Source: an uncultured Clostridia bacterium (lineage in GTDB: Bacteria > Bacillota > Clostridia > Christensenellales > Borkfalkiaceae). Taken from it: DNA of 64,000 nucleotides. Of the stretch, positions 47,177 through 56,600 are shown piece after piece (within the stretch, counting starts at the first letter, position 1; each line of letters begins with the position of its first letter). Location of the stretch: assembly GCA_947630325.1 (NCBI GenBank), contig CANRHB010000001.1, positions 219,579 to 283,578 on the forward strand, read 5' to 3'. A program made the position numbers and the translations under genes. Below the pieces are notes generated by a model that worked only from the letters and a program-made list of their open reading frames with translations, had not been told where the DNA came from and made no database searches.

Positions 47177-49516
47177 TTATTTGGTGTGCACGCGGATGCA
47201 GATGACGCTGTAAGAGGAAAGGGTGTAACCGAAGGTAGACCCGACGCCGAGCGTGAATTCGCGGGGTTCCACTTCGTACCCGATCTGTCCGAAACGGTTG
47301 ATCCCCTTGGGTTTATTGGAACTGCTGCTTTCGAGCACGGTGCAATCGGCGACCGATTCGACCTTCGCCCCCGCAAGATCGACATTCACCGATTGGCGTT
47401 TGTCCCCCGCGTTGACGATCTTCACGATGATGTCCCCCGTCTTTTCGTCATAGGTGATGGATTGATAAACGCGGTTGACAACGTTCGCGTCCGCGTCGAT
47501 CTTCATGGTCGTCTCCGCCCCCTCTTTATAGGTCATGGCGGACTTGATGTATTTGGTGCCCGAATTGTTCATGAACAGCTTCTGCACATAGTAGTTGGGC
47601 GTTAAGAGCAATTCGGTGTTGGTGAAGTACATCATATCCACGGCCCATTGGTTGGCGCCGTTGTCGCGGAAAGTGCCGTCCGAAACGCCGAACATGGGCG
47701 CATATGCCGCGAGGTCCACAACGTCGCCGTTGCGCTCGAGCGCGGTCATGTATGCCGCTTCGGAGAGCGCCGTCATCCAGCTACCCGTTTCATATGTTCT
47801 CGGCAACCCCGCATATTGCGTTGCCGCGTTTGCCGAATATTCGCCGACAAATACTTTATAGGCATTTGCGCCCGTGCGGTCGTATTTGTCGTAAATGCAG
47901 GCCTCGGGAGAGGCGTAATACAGGAAGTCGTTATACCCCATGTAATAATGGTGGTCCACGACGCCGTAATCTCCCCAGCTTTCGATCTTACCCGCATTCA
48001 GATATTCCTGCGCCGCGCTGTCGGCAAGATAGGCGCGTGTGGGATTTTCGGGACCGCCGACAGCGTCCGAAAACACCATGCCGTTGCCGACGATAGGCTG
48101 TACGCCGCCGTAAACGGAGGGTTCGGCCTTTTGCTTCTCATGGAAAGCGTCGAGGAATTGCTCGTAATGGCGGTAATATGTATCGAAAAACTGCTCGTTC
48201 CCGATGCCGATGTACTTGACGTTGAAGGGTTCGGGGTGGCCCATATCCGCACGGATCTTCCCCCACTTGCTGTTCGTGTCGCCGTTTGCGAACTCGATGA
48301 GGTTGAGCGCGTCCTGCACATAGTCCTCCGTCTCCTTGAGGTGGCGGCCCTTCATCTGCGTGCCGCGCTTGCTCGCGTCTGCCGCGCCGCCCTGATCGGA
48401 GAACCCGCAGTTGACGATGGGCACGGGGCTTGCGCCGATGTCCTCGCAGAGGAGGAAATACTCATAGAACCCGACGCCGTAATCCATGTTATAGCCCCAG
48501 AGGTCGAAGTTGTTGGAGCGGGTAATGTATTCGCCGTAAGTCGTCGTCTCCTTCGTCTTGCCGTCGGTATCGAGCTGATAGGTGAAGGCAGGCACGATGT
48601 CGTCCCCCGCGTTGTTGCCGCTCTGGACGGCGCCGATGGAGTTCTTCCAATCGTACACCTCGAGGCAACGCCCCTGCTCGTCCACCGTGGAGTTGTCCCC
48701 CTCGATGATACAGCCGCCCGGGAAACGCATGAACTTGGGCGTTAAATCTTTGACCGCATTGTAAATATAGTTCTTGAAGCCGAGCGTGGAGTCGTTCGTC
48801 TCGAGCTGAGCGGCGTCCACAAGATAGGTGCCCGGCGTTGCGAAAGAAATTTCGAACTGCAAATGCTCGGTGGCGGTGCGCGAAGCCTTGAAGGTGCGCT
48901 GATATTTCACCCAATCGCCCTTCTTGACTTGGAATTTGACCGAACCGCAGTCCTTTCTCTCATAGGTATCGAACATGCGCACGGTGACGTCGGAATCCGC
49001 CCCCGCCTTGATGAATGCGGAGAAGGTGTACTTCGTCCCCTTTACAAGGGCAAGCGCGGGATATTTGTACCCCTCGTTGATGAGCCCGCCTCCCGCCGCC
49101 GTGACGTCCACCTTTGCATAATGCGGGTTGACGTTCGTCCCGACGGTATTGTTGTGGTAGGTTTTGTCGGAAGAGAGCACGCCCTCGGTGTCCCCCACTG
49201 TAAACGTCGCGCCCGTCAACGCCTTCCAATGGTTTTGATAGTTCGCGGTGGCGGCTCCCTGCTTGAGCTCCTCGAAATTGCCGTTTGCAAGCAAGTTGTC
49301 GTCGAGCGCATAGCCCGCATAGTTGATGTCCTCGAGGAAGGTGCCGAAGAGAAGATCGGAAATATCCACCGCGTCGGCTACCGTTTCGGCCTTGATGGTG
49401 ACGTCGGGATCGGTGTAAGTATCCCCTTTTACGTCCGCCCCGCAACCGGAGAGGCAGGAGAGGGCAAGCGCCCCGAGCGCCGCGCTCGAAAGGAGCGAAG
49501 TTACAAGTTTTTTCAT
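47177..49516 (-). CDS. Secreted alpha-L-arabinofuranosidase-like lipoprotein (GH51)
   Basis: This 779-residue protein has a lipoprotein signal ending LSCLSGC. An N-terminal barrel start (ISDLLFGTFLEDINYAGYALDDNLLANGNFE) is followed by a carbohydrate-binding-like insert (about residues 85-240), then the catalytic barrel. Expected GH51 catalytic glutamates are visible in IGIGNEQFF (acid/base) and FVGEYSANA (nucleophile), with MRFPGGCIIEGD as the conserved family segment. A C-terminal beta-sandwich follows. It would release arabinose from arabinan or arabinoxylan outside the cell, complementing the cytoplasmic GH127 enzyme at 23741. Confidence 0.9.
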   Translation of the reverse strand: MKKLVTSLLSSAALGALALSCLSGCGADVKGDTYTDPDVTIKAETVADAVDISDLLFGTFLEDINYAGYALDDNLLANGNFEELKQGAATANYQNHWKALTGATFTVGDTEGVLSSDKTYHNNTVGTNVNPHYAKVDVTAAGGGLINEGYKYPALALVKGTKYTFSAFIKAGADSDVTVRMFDTYERKDCGSVKFQVKKGDWVKYQRTFKASRTATEHLQFEISFATPGTYLVDAAQLETNDSTLGFKNYIYNAVKDLTPKFMRFPGGCIIEGDNSTVDEQGRCLEVYDWKNSIGAVQSGNNAGDDIVPAFTYQLDTDGKTKETTTYGEYITRSNNFDLWGYNMDYGVGFYEYFLLCEDIGASPVPIVNCGFSDQGGAADASKRGTQMKGRHLKETEDYVQDALNLIEFANGDTNSKWGKIRADMGHPEPFNVKYIGIGNEQFFDTYYRHYEQFLDAFHEKQKAEPSVYGGVQPIVGNGMVFSDAVGGPENPTRAYLADSAAQEYLNAGKIESWGDYGVVDHHYYMGYNDFLYYASPEACIYDKYDRTGANAYKVFVGEYSANAATQYAGLPRTYETGSWMTALSEAAYMTALERNGDVVDLAAYAPMFGVSDGTFRDNGANQWAVDMMYFTNTELLLTPNYYVQKLFMNNSGTKYIKSAMTYKEGAETTMKIDADANVVNRVYQSITYDEKTGDIIVKIVNAGDKRQSVNVDLAGAKVESVADCTVLESSSSNKPKGINRFGQIGYEVEPREFTLGVGSTFGYTLSSYSVICIRVHTK

Positions 49517-49545
49517 AAAAATTTCCCCCTAAAATTCTATAAAAC

Positions 49546-49574
49546 AGTGTAACAAATTTTGAAAAATCTGTCAA
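49546..49574 (-). promoter_or_regulatory. Promoter of the GH51-type gene
   Basis: Minus strand TTGACA (49569-49574), 17-bp spacer, TACACT (49546-49551). About 75-110 bp further upstream, TTTATTTAGA occurs twice (around 49640 and 49670), possibly a regulator site. Confidence 0.8.
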
Positions 49575-49755
49575 TACCTTTGAAAAAAGTTTTTTGGATA
49601 AACAATGCGGCCCAATATCCGCGGTTTTTACTTGAAAATTTATTTAGATAATAATCGAAACAAAGCAGGTTTATTTAGACAAACTTCAAAATAGAGCCTC
49701 GAAGCAAAAACCGACAGCCGAGAAAAGAAAAAAGCGAATTCCGCGAAGAAAGTGA

Positions 49756-49784
49756 TTGACACGAAAAGGCGGTTGTGATATAAT
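49756..49784 (+). promoter_or_regulatory. Promoter of tRNA-Leu
   Basis: TTGACA (49756-49761), 17-bp spacer, TATAAT (49779-49784): a perfect consensus promoter. Confidence 0.92.
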
Positions 49785-49795
49785 TGGGACGACAA

Positions 49796-49878
49796 GCGGA
49801 TGTGGCGAAATTGGCAGACGCGCAGGTTTCAGGTTCCTGTGGGAGACCATGCAGGTTCAAGTCCTGTCATCCGCACCA
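49796..49878 (+). tRNA. tRNA-Leu (anticodon CAG)
   Basis: The 83-base gene has a 7-bp acceptor stem (GCGGATG with CATCCGC), discriminator A and encoded CCA. A class II variable arm and TTCAA in the T loop are present. The anticodon loop is TTCAGGT, giving CAG for CUG codons. The anticodon stem has four good pairs and a T-T mismatch at the loop end (positions 31 and 39), which is unusual but tolerated in some tRNAs. It has its own strong promoter and terminator. Confidence 0.96.
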
Positions 49879-49883
49879 AATGT

Positions 49884-49918
49884 AAATAGCTTGAACCCTG
49901 CGTTCGGGCTATTTTTTT
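49884..49918 (+). terminator. Terminator of tRNA-Leu
   Basis: AATAGC and GCTATT form the outer stem with an inner GAAC/GTTC stem, followed by a run of T. It overlaps the end of the minus-strand recombinase gene. Confidence 0.85.
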
Positions 49919-50522
49919 ATATGAAAATCTGTTTTAATTTTCGGATATGATAATAAAAATTTTCCCGCTTGATGCCGAGGAGGCTTGCGGCATGGAGCGA
50001 GGAAATTCGTTTGTTGATATACTCCTCTGCAATTCTCAAAAATTCGGCAGAGTAAATTTTGGGCGGCCTGCCGAATTTTACGCCGTTTTGCTTCGCTATC
50101 TTGATCCCCTCGGCTTGGCGCGCGCGGATGTTCTCCCGCTCGTTTTCCGCTACAAAGGACAGCACCTGCAAAACGATGTCCGAGATGAATTTTCCGACAA
50201 GCGTGTCCGCCTTCGCCCGCGTATCGAGAAGCGGCATATCGAGAACGAGGATGTCCGCCCCCAAGGTGCCTGTGATGTACGACCATTCGGCGATGATCTG
50301 GTCGTAATTGCGTCCCAAACGGTCGATGGACTTCACAACGAGAAGGTCGTCGGCTTTCAACTTCTTCATGAGCCGCTTATATTCTCTGCGGTCAAAGTCC
50401 TTTCCGCTCTTCTTGTCGGTGAAAATATGTTGTTTTTCGATGCCGAACTCGATGAAGGCGGCGATCTGCCTCTCCAGGTTTTGGTCGCGTGCAGAGACGC
50501 GGGCATAAGCATACATTTCCAT
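49917..50522 (-). CDS. Serine recombinase (resolvase/invertase family)
   Basis: This 201-residue protein begins MEMYAYARVSARDQN with the nucleophile Ser 10. It has the catalytic-domain segments SGKDFDRREYKRLM, VKSIDRLGRNYDQI and ENERENIRARQAEGIKIAK, and ends with a helix-turn-helix after GRPPK. The size is that of resolvases and invertases, not large integrases. It sits directly behind tRNA-Leu. Direct repeats at 50621 and 50715 upstream of its start could be its target. AAGGAG precedes the ATG. Confidence 0.94.
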   Translation of the reverse strand: MEMYAYARVSARDQNLERQIAAFIEFGIEKQHIFTDKKSGKDFDRREYKRLMKKLKADDLLVVKSIDRLGRNYDQIIAEWSYITGTLGADILVLDMPLLDTRAKADTLVGKFISDIVLQVLSFVAENERENIRARQAEGIKIAKQNGVKFGRPPKIYSAEFLRIAEEYINKRISSLHAASLLGIKRENFYYHIRKLKQIFI

Positions 50523-50620
50523 AAAAAATACTCCTTCGGTTTCTTTTTATCATAGCAAAAAAAACGCAGACACGGTTTTGGCCGTTCCGCGTTTTTTGCC
50601 GCACATGGAAAAATTTATAA

Positions 50621-50734
50621 AAAAGTGTACTTTTTCTACAATGCCGAAAAATAAAAATTTTTGTGCATTTATTATAGCATAAAGGACAAAAAGGTGCAAG
50701 GATTTCGCGTAAGGAAAAGTACACTTAATCTACA
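50621..50734. repeat. Pair of 20-bp direct repeats upstream of the recombinase
   Basis: 50621-50640 and 50715-50734 share 16 of 20 bases (pattern AAAAGT-ACTT-TCTACA). The first contains the palindrome AAAAAGT-GT-ACTTTTT (50620-50635). They lie between the recombinase and the divergent Ig-like lipoprotein gene, where resolvase res sites are often found. Confidence 0.5.
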
Positions 50735-50751
50735 GCGCAAAGGAGAAAACA

Positions 50752-51696
50752 ATGAAAAAGTTTGCAACAACACTCACTGCGTTCGCCTGCGCCCTCTGCC
50801 TCTGCTTCGGACTTGCCGCCTGCGGCGAGAGCGAGACGGTTGCGGTGGAGAGCGTAAAACTCAGCGAAACGGCATTGACGCTCGAGATCGGCGAAAAAAA
50901 GACGCTCACGGCGACCGTTTCCCCCGATAATGCGACGGATAAAACGGTGACATGGAAGTCCGACCACTCCGAGATCGCAACAGTGGATAACGGAGAAGTG
51001 AAGGCGGTTGCCGAAGGAACGGCATCGATCACCGCGTCCGCAGGCGGCAAGAGCGCGACCTGCTCGGTCACCGTGAAAGCTCCCACCCCGACAAATGAGG
51101 TCACCGCAGACGAGTGGCGTTCCCTTATGGCGAATCAGAAAAATTTTAAGTTTTATGAGTGGGTAGATGGTTTAGAACTTAGTGCAGATCTTGACGACCC
51201 CGGTCATGTTATGTCATGGGACGGAGATAAAGTGATCGTTTACCAATACGACGGCCCCTTTCTCTTTGTTTCGCCGAATGCAAGTTACTGCTTTGTAAAC
51301 AGGTACGTTTTCGAAAACGGTAAGTTCGTCAATAAAAACAAATGGGCCAAAGAAAATGCCGATATGTCTGTTTCCATCTATGCTTCGCGTGATAGTCAAG
51401 CAGCGTTCTTTGCATTTTTAGGCGAACATTATAAGGACTTTGTTTATAAGGACGGCGCCTATACCTGCGCTTCGCTCACCTTCACATCCACGGTCGGATC
51501 CCAGAGCGTTGAACAGGTTTTTGAAGATATAAAAGTAGTTTTCGAGAACAAAACTTTGATGGAAATTTCGTACAGTATCGATACTTTAGAAAAAAATCCA
51601 GATGGGACCGCTATCATTGGACATGGCAAATATACCTCTTTCGGCAGGACGAAAATAGAAATACCGACCGAATACGACGACCACACCACCGCGTAA
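50752..51696 (+). CDS. Ig-like (BIG2) domain lipoprotein
   Basis: This 314-residue protein has a lipoprotein signal (MKKFATTLTAFACALCLCFGLAAC, Cys 24). A bacterial Ig-like BIG2 domain follows (about residues 30-108: VESVKLSETALTLEIGEKKTLTATVSPDNATDKTVTWKS, ending TCSVTV). The remaining 200 residues form a domain I do not recognise. That second part is clearly richer in A+T than the first, hinting at a different origin. It is likely exposed on the surface. GGAG lies nine bases before the ATG. Confidence 0.88.
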   Translation: MKKFATTLTAFACALCLCFGLAACGESETVAVESVKLSETALTLEIGEKKTLTATVSPDNATDKTVTWKSDHSEIATVDNGEVKAVAEGTASITASAGGKSATCSVTVKAPTPTNEVTADEWRSLMANQKNFKFYEWVDGLELSADLDDPGHVMSWDGDKVIVYQYDGPFLFVSPNASYCFVNRYVFENGKFVNKNKWAKENADMSVSIYASRDSQAAFFAFLGEHYKDFVYKDGAYTCASLTFTSTVGSQSVEQVFEDIKVVFENKTLMEISYSIDTLEKNPDGTAIIGHGKYTSFGRTKIEIPTEYDDHTTA

Positions 51697-51725
51697 AATT
51701 TCCCACGAAACGTGAAAAAAATTAT

Positions 51726-51762
51726 AAACAGAGCGTCCGCAAAATTTGAGGACGCTCTGTTT
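51726..51762. terminator. Bidirectional terminator between lipoprotein and RsbW-like genes
   Basis: AAACAGAGCGTCC pairs perfectly with GGACGCTCTGTTT around an 11-base loop; T-rich on the plus strand. Confidence 0.88.
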
Positions 51763-51765
51763 ATT

Positions 51766-52173
51766 TCAAAAATTCTTTTGAACGGTAAGGATGTTTTGGC
51801 CGTCCTTGTGCTCGTAATGCACGCCGTCCATGCTCTTTTTTACCATGTAGATGCCGAGGCCTCCGATGCCGCGCTCCTCGGCGGAAAGGGTGACGTCGGG
51901 GTCGGTCTTTTTGAGAGGATCGAAGGGCACGCCGCGGTCGAAAAAGGTGATGACGGCGGAGAGCGGTTCCTTTTTTACCTCCACCCGCACGGTGACGGGG
52001 CCCGTTTTGGGAAAATAGGCGTAATTTGCGATGTTTCCGAACAGTTCGTCGACGGCGATGTCGATGACGTGGAGGGTCCTTAACGGGCAGTTCCACGCTT
52101 CGAGTTCTTCGTTGACAAAGTCGGTCACCCGATCGAGATTCTCCGTTTTTGCTTCAACGGTGATCTCTTTCAT
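51766..52173 (-). CDS. RsbW/SpoIIAB-like serine kinase (anti-sigma type HATPase)
   Basis: This 135-residue protein has the GHKL ATPase motifs: N box VDELFGNIANYAYFP, G1 FDRGVPFDPL and G2 RGIGGLGIYMVKKSMD. It is the size of RsbW/SpoIIAB-type kinases, which phosphorylate an antagonist STAS protein and often hold a sigma factor. It overlaps the SpoIIE-type phosphatase by four bases and ends the STAS-NRPS-phosphatase-kinase operon. No sigma factor gene is present, so the target of the switch is not clear. Confidence 0.93.
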   Translation of the reverse strand: MKEITVEAKTENLDRVTDFVNEELEAWNCPLRTLHVIDIAVDELFGNIANYAYFPKTGPVTVRVEVKKEPLSAVITFFDRGVPFDPLKKTDPDVTLSAEERGIGGLGIYMVKKSMDGVHYEHKDGQNILTVQKNF

Positions 52174-53621
52174 TCCCCTACCTCCGCCTTTGCCTTGTAT
52201 TCGAGGCAGAGCATGGTGATGTCGTCGAATTGAGGGGCGCTTCCCACAAACTTATCGATGTCCGCTTTCACGGCGGGGAGAAGGTCCGAAGGGGGAAGTT
52301 CGCTGTTGTCGCCGAGCACCTGTTCGAGCCGTTCCATGCCGTAAAGGTGATTGCCCGCGTCGGTCGCCTCGGTGACGCCGTCGGTGTATTGGAAGATCTT
52401 GTCCCCCACCTCCATCGTCAGCGTGCCCGCGCGGTACTTCATGCCGTCCATGCCCGCAAGCACGAACCCGGGTTTTATCTTGTGCGGCAGGAATTTCTCT
52501 CCCTTTTTGCAGAGGAAGGGGGTCTCATGCCCTGCGTTGACATAGCGCAGTTCCCCCGTCACGAGGTCCAGAACGCCCATGAACGCCGTGATGAACAACC
52601 CCTCGCTGTTGCTCTCGCAAAGAAGCTGGTTGACCTCCGAAAAGACGGCGCCGAGGTCGGCGTCCTTCGTCGTATGGTCCTTGATGAGGGTCTTGCCGAT
52701 GACCATGAAGAGGGCCGCGGGCACCCCTTTGCCCGAGACGTCCGCCATGACGATGGCGACGTGGGTATCGTCCACCATAAAGAAGTCGTAAAAGTCGCCG
52801 CCGACCTCCTTTGCGGGGTTCATGGTCGCAAAGATATCGAACTCCTTCCTGTCGGGGAAGGCGGGGAAGATGCAGGGCAGCATGGACTGCTGGATGTTCG
52901 CCGCGACGGAGAGCTCCGCCTCCGTTTTCATCGCCTTTGCGCTCTGGTTGACCGAATAGAAGATCATCCAGAATTCGACGACGAAGATGATGCACATGGT
53001 AAGATAGAGCGGGAAGAACAGCTGATGGTTGGGGAAGATGCCCACGCTGTTGCTGATGAGGTTGACGACGTAAAAGCCGATGACCGAGATAAAGAGCGGC
53101 GGCACAAAGATGCCCATTCTCCCCTTCACCGCCTCGACGGTGGCGTGGAGGCGCTTCTTGAAGAAGATCGCATACAAGACCGCGATGACGATGTACACAA
53201 ACAGCTTGATCCCGATGAAGAAGAGCAGGTTGGCTACTTCGTAAGGGCTCTCTTTGATGAGCCCGAGCACGGGGGCAAGCAACGAATCGGTGGTGCCGCA
53301 GAGCATGAAGGTGGAGACGTTCCCCACAAGGCAAGCCATGAGCGCGACCGAGAGTTTTGTGGACCACGTGTCCTTATACAAGATCTGCGAAATGATGCAC
53401 ACCATTGCCGAGAGCCCGAGGATCCCGAAGGCGTCGTTGGTAAGGTCGAGCCAATAGAAGAGGAAGGCGAGACCGTACCCGACGATCGCGCCCGCGCCCC
53501 AGACGAGGGCGCGGATCCACCCCTTGTACTTGGGCATGAGGGTGATCCCCGTAAGGACCGCGCTGAATACCGAAGCGAGATAGACCGCAAAGGTCCATAA
53601 TGCGATGACTGTAAATTCCAT
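52170..53621 (-). CDS. Membrane SpoIIE/RsbU-type PP2C phosphatase
   Basis: This 483-residue protein has about seven membrane helices in residues 1-230, a short linker (AELSVAANIQQSMLP) and a PP2C-type domain. That domain shows KEVGGDFYDFFMVDD, VMADVSGKGVPAALFM, FITAFMGVLD and QFDDITMLCL, including the metal-binding aspartates. Such proteins dephosphorylate STAS antagonists in response to a signal. The N-terminal region may sense a ligand in the membrane, perhaps the NRPS product. I chose the ATG at 53621 because GGAGG lies five bases upstream; a TTG at 53639 is less likely. It follows the NRPS by 14 bp. Confidence 0.92.
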   Translation of the reverse strand: MEFTVIALWTFAVYLASVFSAVLTGITLMPKYKGWIRALVWGAGAIVGYGLAFLFYWLDLTNDAFGILGLSAMVCIISQILYKDTWSTKLSVALMACLVGNVSTFMLCGTTDSLLAPVLGLIKESPYEVANLLFFIGIKLFVYIVIAVLYAIFFKKRLHATVEAVKGRMGIFVPPLFISVIGFYVVNLISNSVGIFPNHQLFFPLYLTMCIIFVVEFWMIFYSVNQSAKAMKTEAELSVAANIQQSMLPCIFPAFPDRKEFDIFATMNPAKEVGGDFYDFFMVDDTHVAIVMADVSGKGVPAALFMVIGKTLIKDHTTKDADLGAVFSEVNQLLCESNSEGLFITAFMGVLDLVTGELRYVNAGHETPFLCKKGEKFLPHKIKPGFVLAGMDGMKYRAGTLTMEVGDKIFQYTDGVTEATDAGNHLYGMERLEQVLGDNSELPPSDLLPAVKADIDKFVGSAPQFDDITMLCLEYKAKAEVGE

Positions 53622-53635
53622 TTTATCCTCCGAAA

Positions 53636-56600
53636 TCAAAACATATCCATATCGCCGAGGGCGGTAAGATATTTTTCAAGATATTCGTCCGTGATCTCCC
53701 GCCAACCGCATCCGAGCGAATGCAACTTTTCGAGCGTATAAGCGCGGGAGAACGGAATGTAGTCGAAATCGGCGTTCCCTCTTTCGATGGAGAGCATTTC
53801 GACGGAGCCGCTCTTTTCCCCGGACAGTTTGAGTTCTTCGATCTTTTTCTCGAACGCCTCGTCGGAGACGATCTCCACGGGGCGGTCCAACTTCTTCAAG
53901 ATCTCGAAGAGGCGGGCAAACGCCGTCTCCGCGGGCGGGCAGACGTGGAACGCGCCCCCCTCTCCGCTCTTGCAAAGCGCGACGACCATCTTCGCCACTT
54001 CGTCCACGGGAGAGAATTCCACCGTGGAATCATAGAGGGACTGCGGCACCGCGCCGATGTCGAGATAGGCGGAGAGCCTGCGGGTAAAGCCGTTGGAGCG
54101 CAAATTCATCTGGAATTCGCCGTCCGAGAGCCTGCCCTGCAAGTTGCCGACGCGCATGATCTGCACTTTGAGCCCCTTGTCCGCCGCCGCGCGCAGGAGG
54201 GCGTATTCCGCCTTGAACTTGGTGTAGATGTATTCGTTGAAGATGCGCTGTCCGACGTAAAGGTCCTCCTCTTGGAACAGCATTTGGGAAAGAGCAGACT
54301 TTTTTGCCATTCCCCCCACGCTCACCGTGGAGATTTGAAGCAGGCGTGCGCCCGTCTTTAAGGCGTAGGCGATGAGGTTTTGCACCCCGCCCTCGTTGAC
54401 GCGGGAGAGCGCGTCGCCATAGGCAAAGTGCGCTACGTTCGCCGCGCAGTTGATGATGAGGTCGATCTTTTCCTCAAACGGTTCGGCAAACAGGTCGGGG
54501 TTCGAAATGTCCCCCTCGACGGCCGTCCACTTTTTCTCCTCGGTGAAATCGTCCTCGGCATAGTAGAAGAGGGCGCCGCGGATGCGCTTTTCGGCCGTCA
54601 TCTTTTTCTTGGTGCGGGCGAGGCAGTAGATGTGCTCCGCACTGCCGCTCCTCAAAAGTTCGGCGAGGATATGGTTGCCCAAAAAGCCCGTGCCGCCCGT
54701 TAAAAGTACGTTGCCGAGTTTCCCCCCGAGCGGGGCGTGCGCTTTGAGATATTCCCCGATCCCCTCATAGTTGAGGTCGTGGATGGGATATTGCTCTTCC
54801 TCGCTCCCCCCTTCCATGAGTGCGGCGAGTTTCGCGGGGGTGGGACAGCGGTAAATGTCGCTGTAACCCGGGGCGTTTTCCTTGCGGATGCGCTCCAAGG
54901 CAAGCATGAGTTCCATTGCGCCGAGAGAGTCGCCGCCGAGTTCGAAAAAGTCGTCGTCCGCACCGACGTCCGTGACGCCGAGCACCTCCTCGAACGCGCC
55001 GCAAATGCGCTTTTCGAGTTCGCTTTCGGGCGCGCGGTAGGAGCCGCGGAGATCGACGCTCTCCGCTTCCAACTTTTTATAATCGGTCTTGCCGCCCGCC
55101 GTCTGCGGCAGAGCGGGAAGGCGCACAAAGACGTCGGGGACCATGTAGTGGGTAAGCGTCGCCGAGATGTGCGCTTTGAGTTCTTCGCTCAAATCCCTTG
55201 CCGCCGAGTAGAAGGCGACGAGGTGTTCGCTGTGGCGGCTCTTTTTGACGAGGCACGCCGCCTGCGTCACCTCCGCAAAGGAGAGCATGGCGCTCTCGAT
55301 CTCGGGAAGTTCTATTCTCAATCCCCGAAGTTTGACCTGTCTGTCCCGCCGCCCCATGTAGAGGACCCTGCCGTCGGGAAGAAGCCTGCCCGTATCTCCC
55401 GTGCGATAGAGGGCTCTTCCCTTCCGCACGATGAAATGCGCCGCCGTCTCCTCGGGGCGGTTGAGATACCCAAGACCCAGCCCCGCGCCATAGATGCAGA
55501 TCTCCCCCACTGCGCCAAAGGGAAGAGGGTCGCCGTTTTTATCCGCGATGAGAATGCCCGTGTTTGCGATGGGCTTTCCGATGGAACGGCTGTCCCCGTC
55601 CTCCGTGATGGTCGCACCGATGGTGACTTCCGTCGGTCCGTACCCGTTGAAGATGTGCACGCCGAGTTCTTTGAGGGAGGCGATGAGGGAGGGCGGCAAC
55701 ACTTCGCCCGCCGAGAGCACCGCTTTGAGCTTTTCCGTCTCCGCAAGGAAACGGGGGTTGCGCAGATAACTTGCAAGACGGGTGGGCGTGCAGTGCAGTG
55801 CGTCCGCGCCGTGGGCGGCGATACACTCCGCAAGCCGCTCGGGGTTGATCATGCCCTCCTCGTCGGCAAGTTCCACGAATTTGCCGTTGAAGAGGGTCAC
55901 GAAAAATTCAAAGAGCGAGATGTCAAAGCAGATGGAGCCGATGGCCGTAAGCCCCTTGCAGTGCTTTGTAAGATAGCGGTTGAAGGGGTTGTTTTGAGGT
56001 TTTACGATGTTGGCGATGCCGCGGTGCGAGAGCATGACCCCCTTGGGTCTGCCCGTCGTGCCCGAAGTGTAGATCATATAGGCGACGTCCGCCTGCGAAA
56101 CGTCGGGAAGGGAAGCGTTGCCGCCCTTCAAGAGTTCGTCGATGTCGAGCCCCTTTCCCGTCTCCGAAGAGGTGATGAGGAAGGCGGCCGCACTGTCCTG
56201 CAAGATGTAGTCGATACGGTCCTGCGGATAGGCGGGATCGACGGGGATAAACGCCGCGCCCGCTTTGGAAATGCCGAAGAGGGCGGGAAGAAGGCGGATG
56301 TCCCGCTTGAGCATGAACCCGACCTTGTCCCCCCGCTTTACCCCACGCGCCACAAGGGCACGGGCGATCGCGTCCGACTGTGCGTCGAGTTCGGAAAAGC
56401 TGAGCGTCTTGTCCCCCGCATACACCGCGGGCGCATTGGGACGCTCCTTTGCAACGGCGCGAAGAAGGGAGGGAATGGTCTCCGCGCTGTCGATTGGATA
56501 CTCTTCCCCGCGCACTGCGTTTAGACGCGCCTTTTCCCGCTCTCCGAGAATGTCGATCTCGGCAAGCGGTTTCTCCTTCACGCCCTGCGCAAGAATATGT

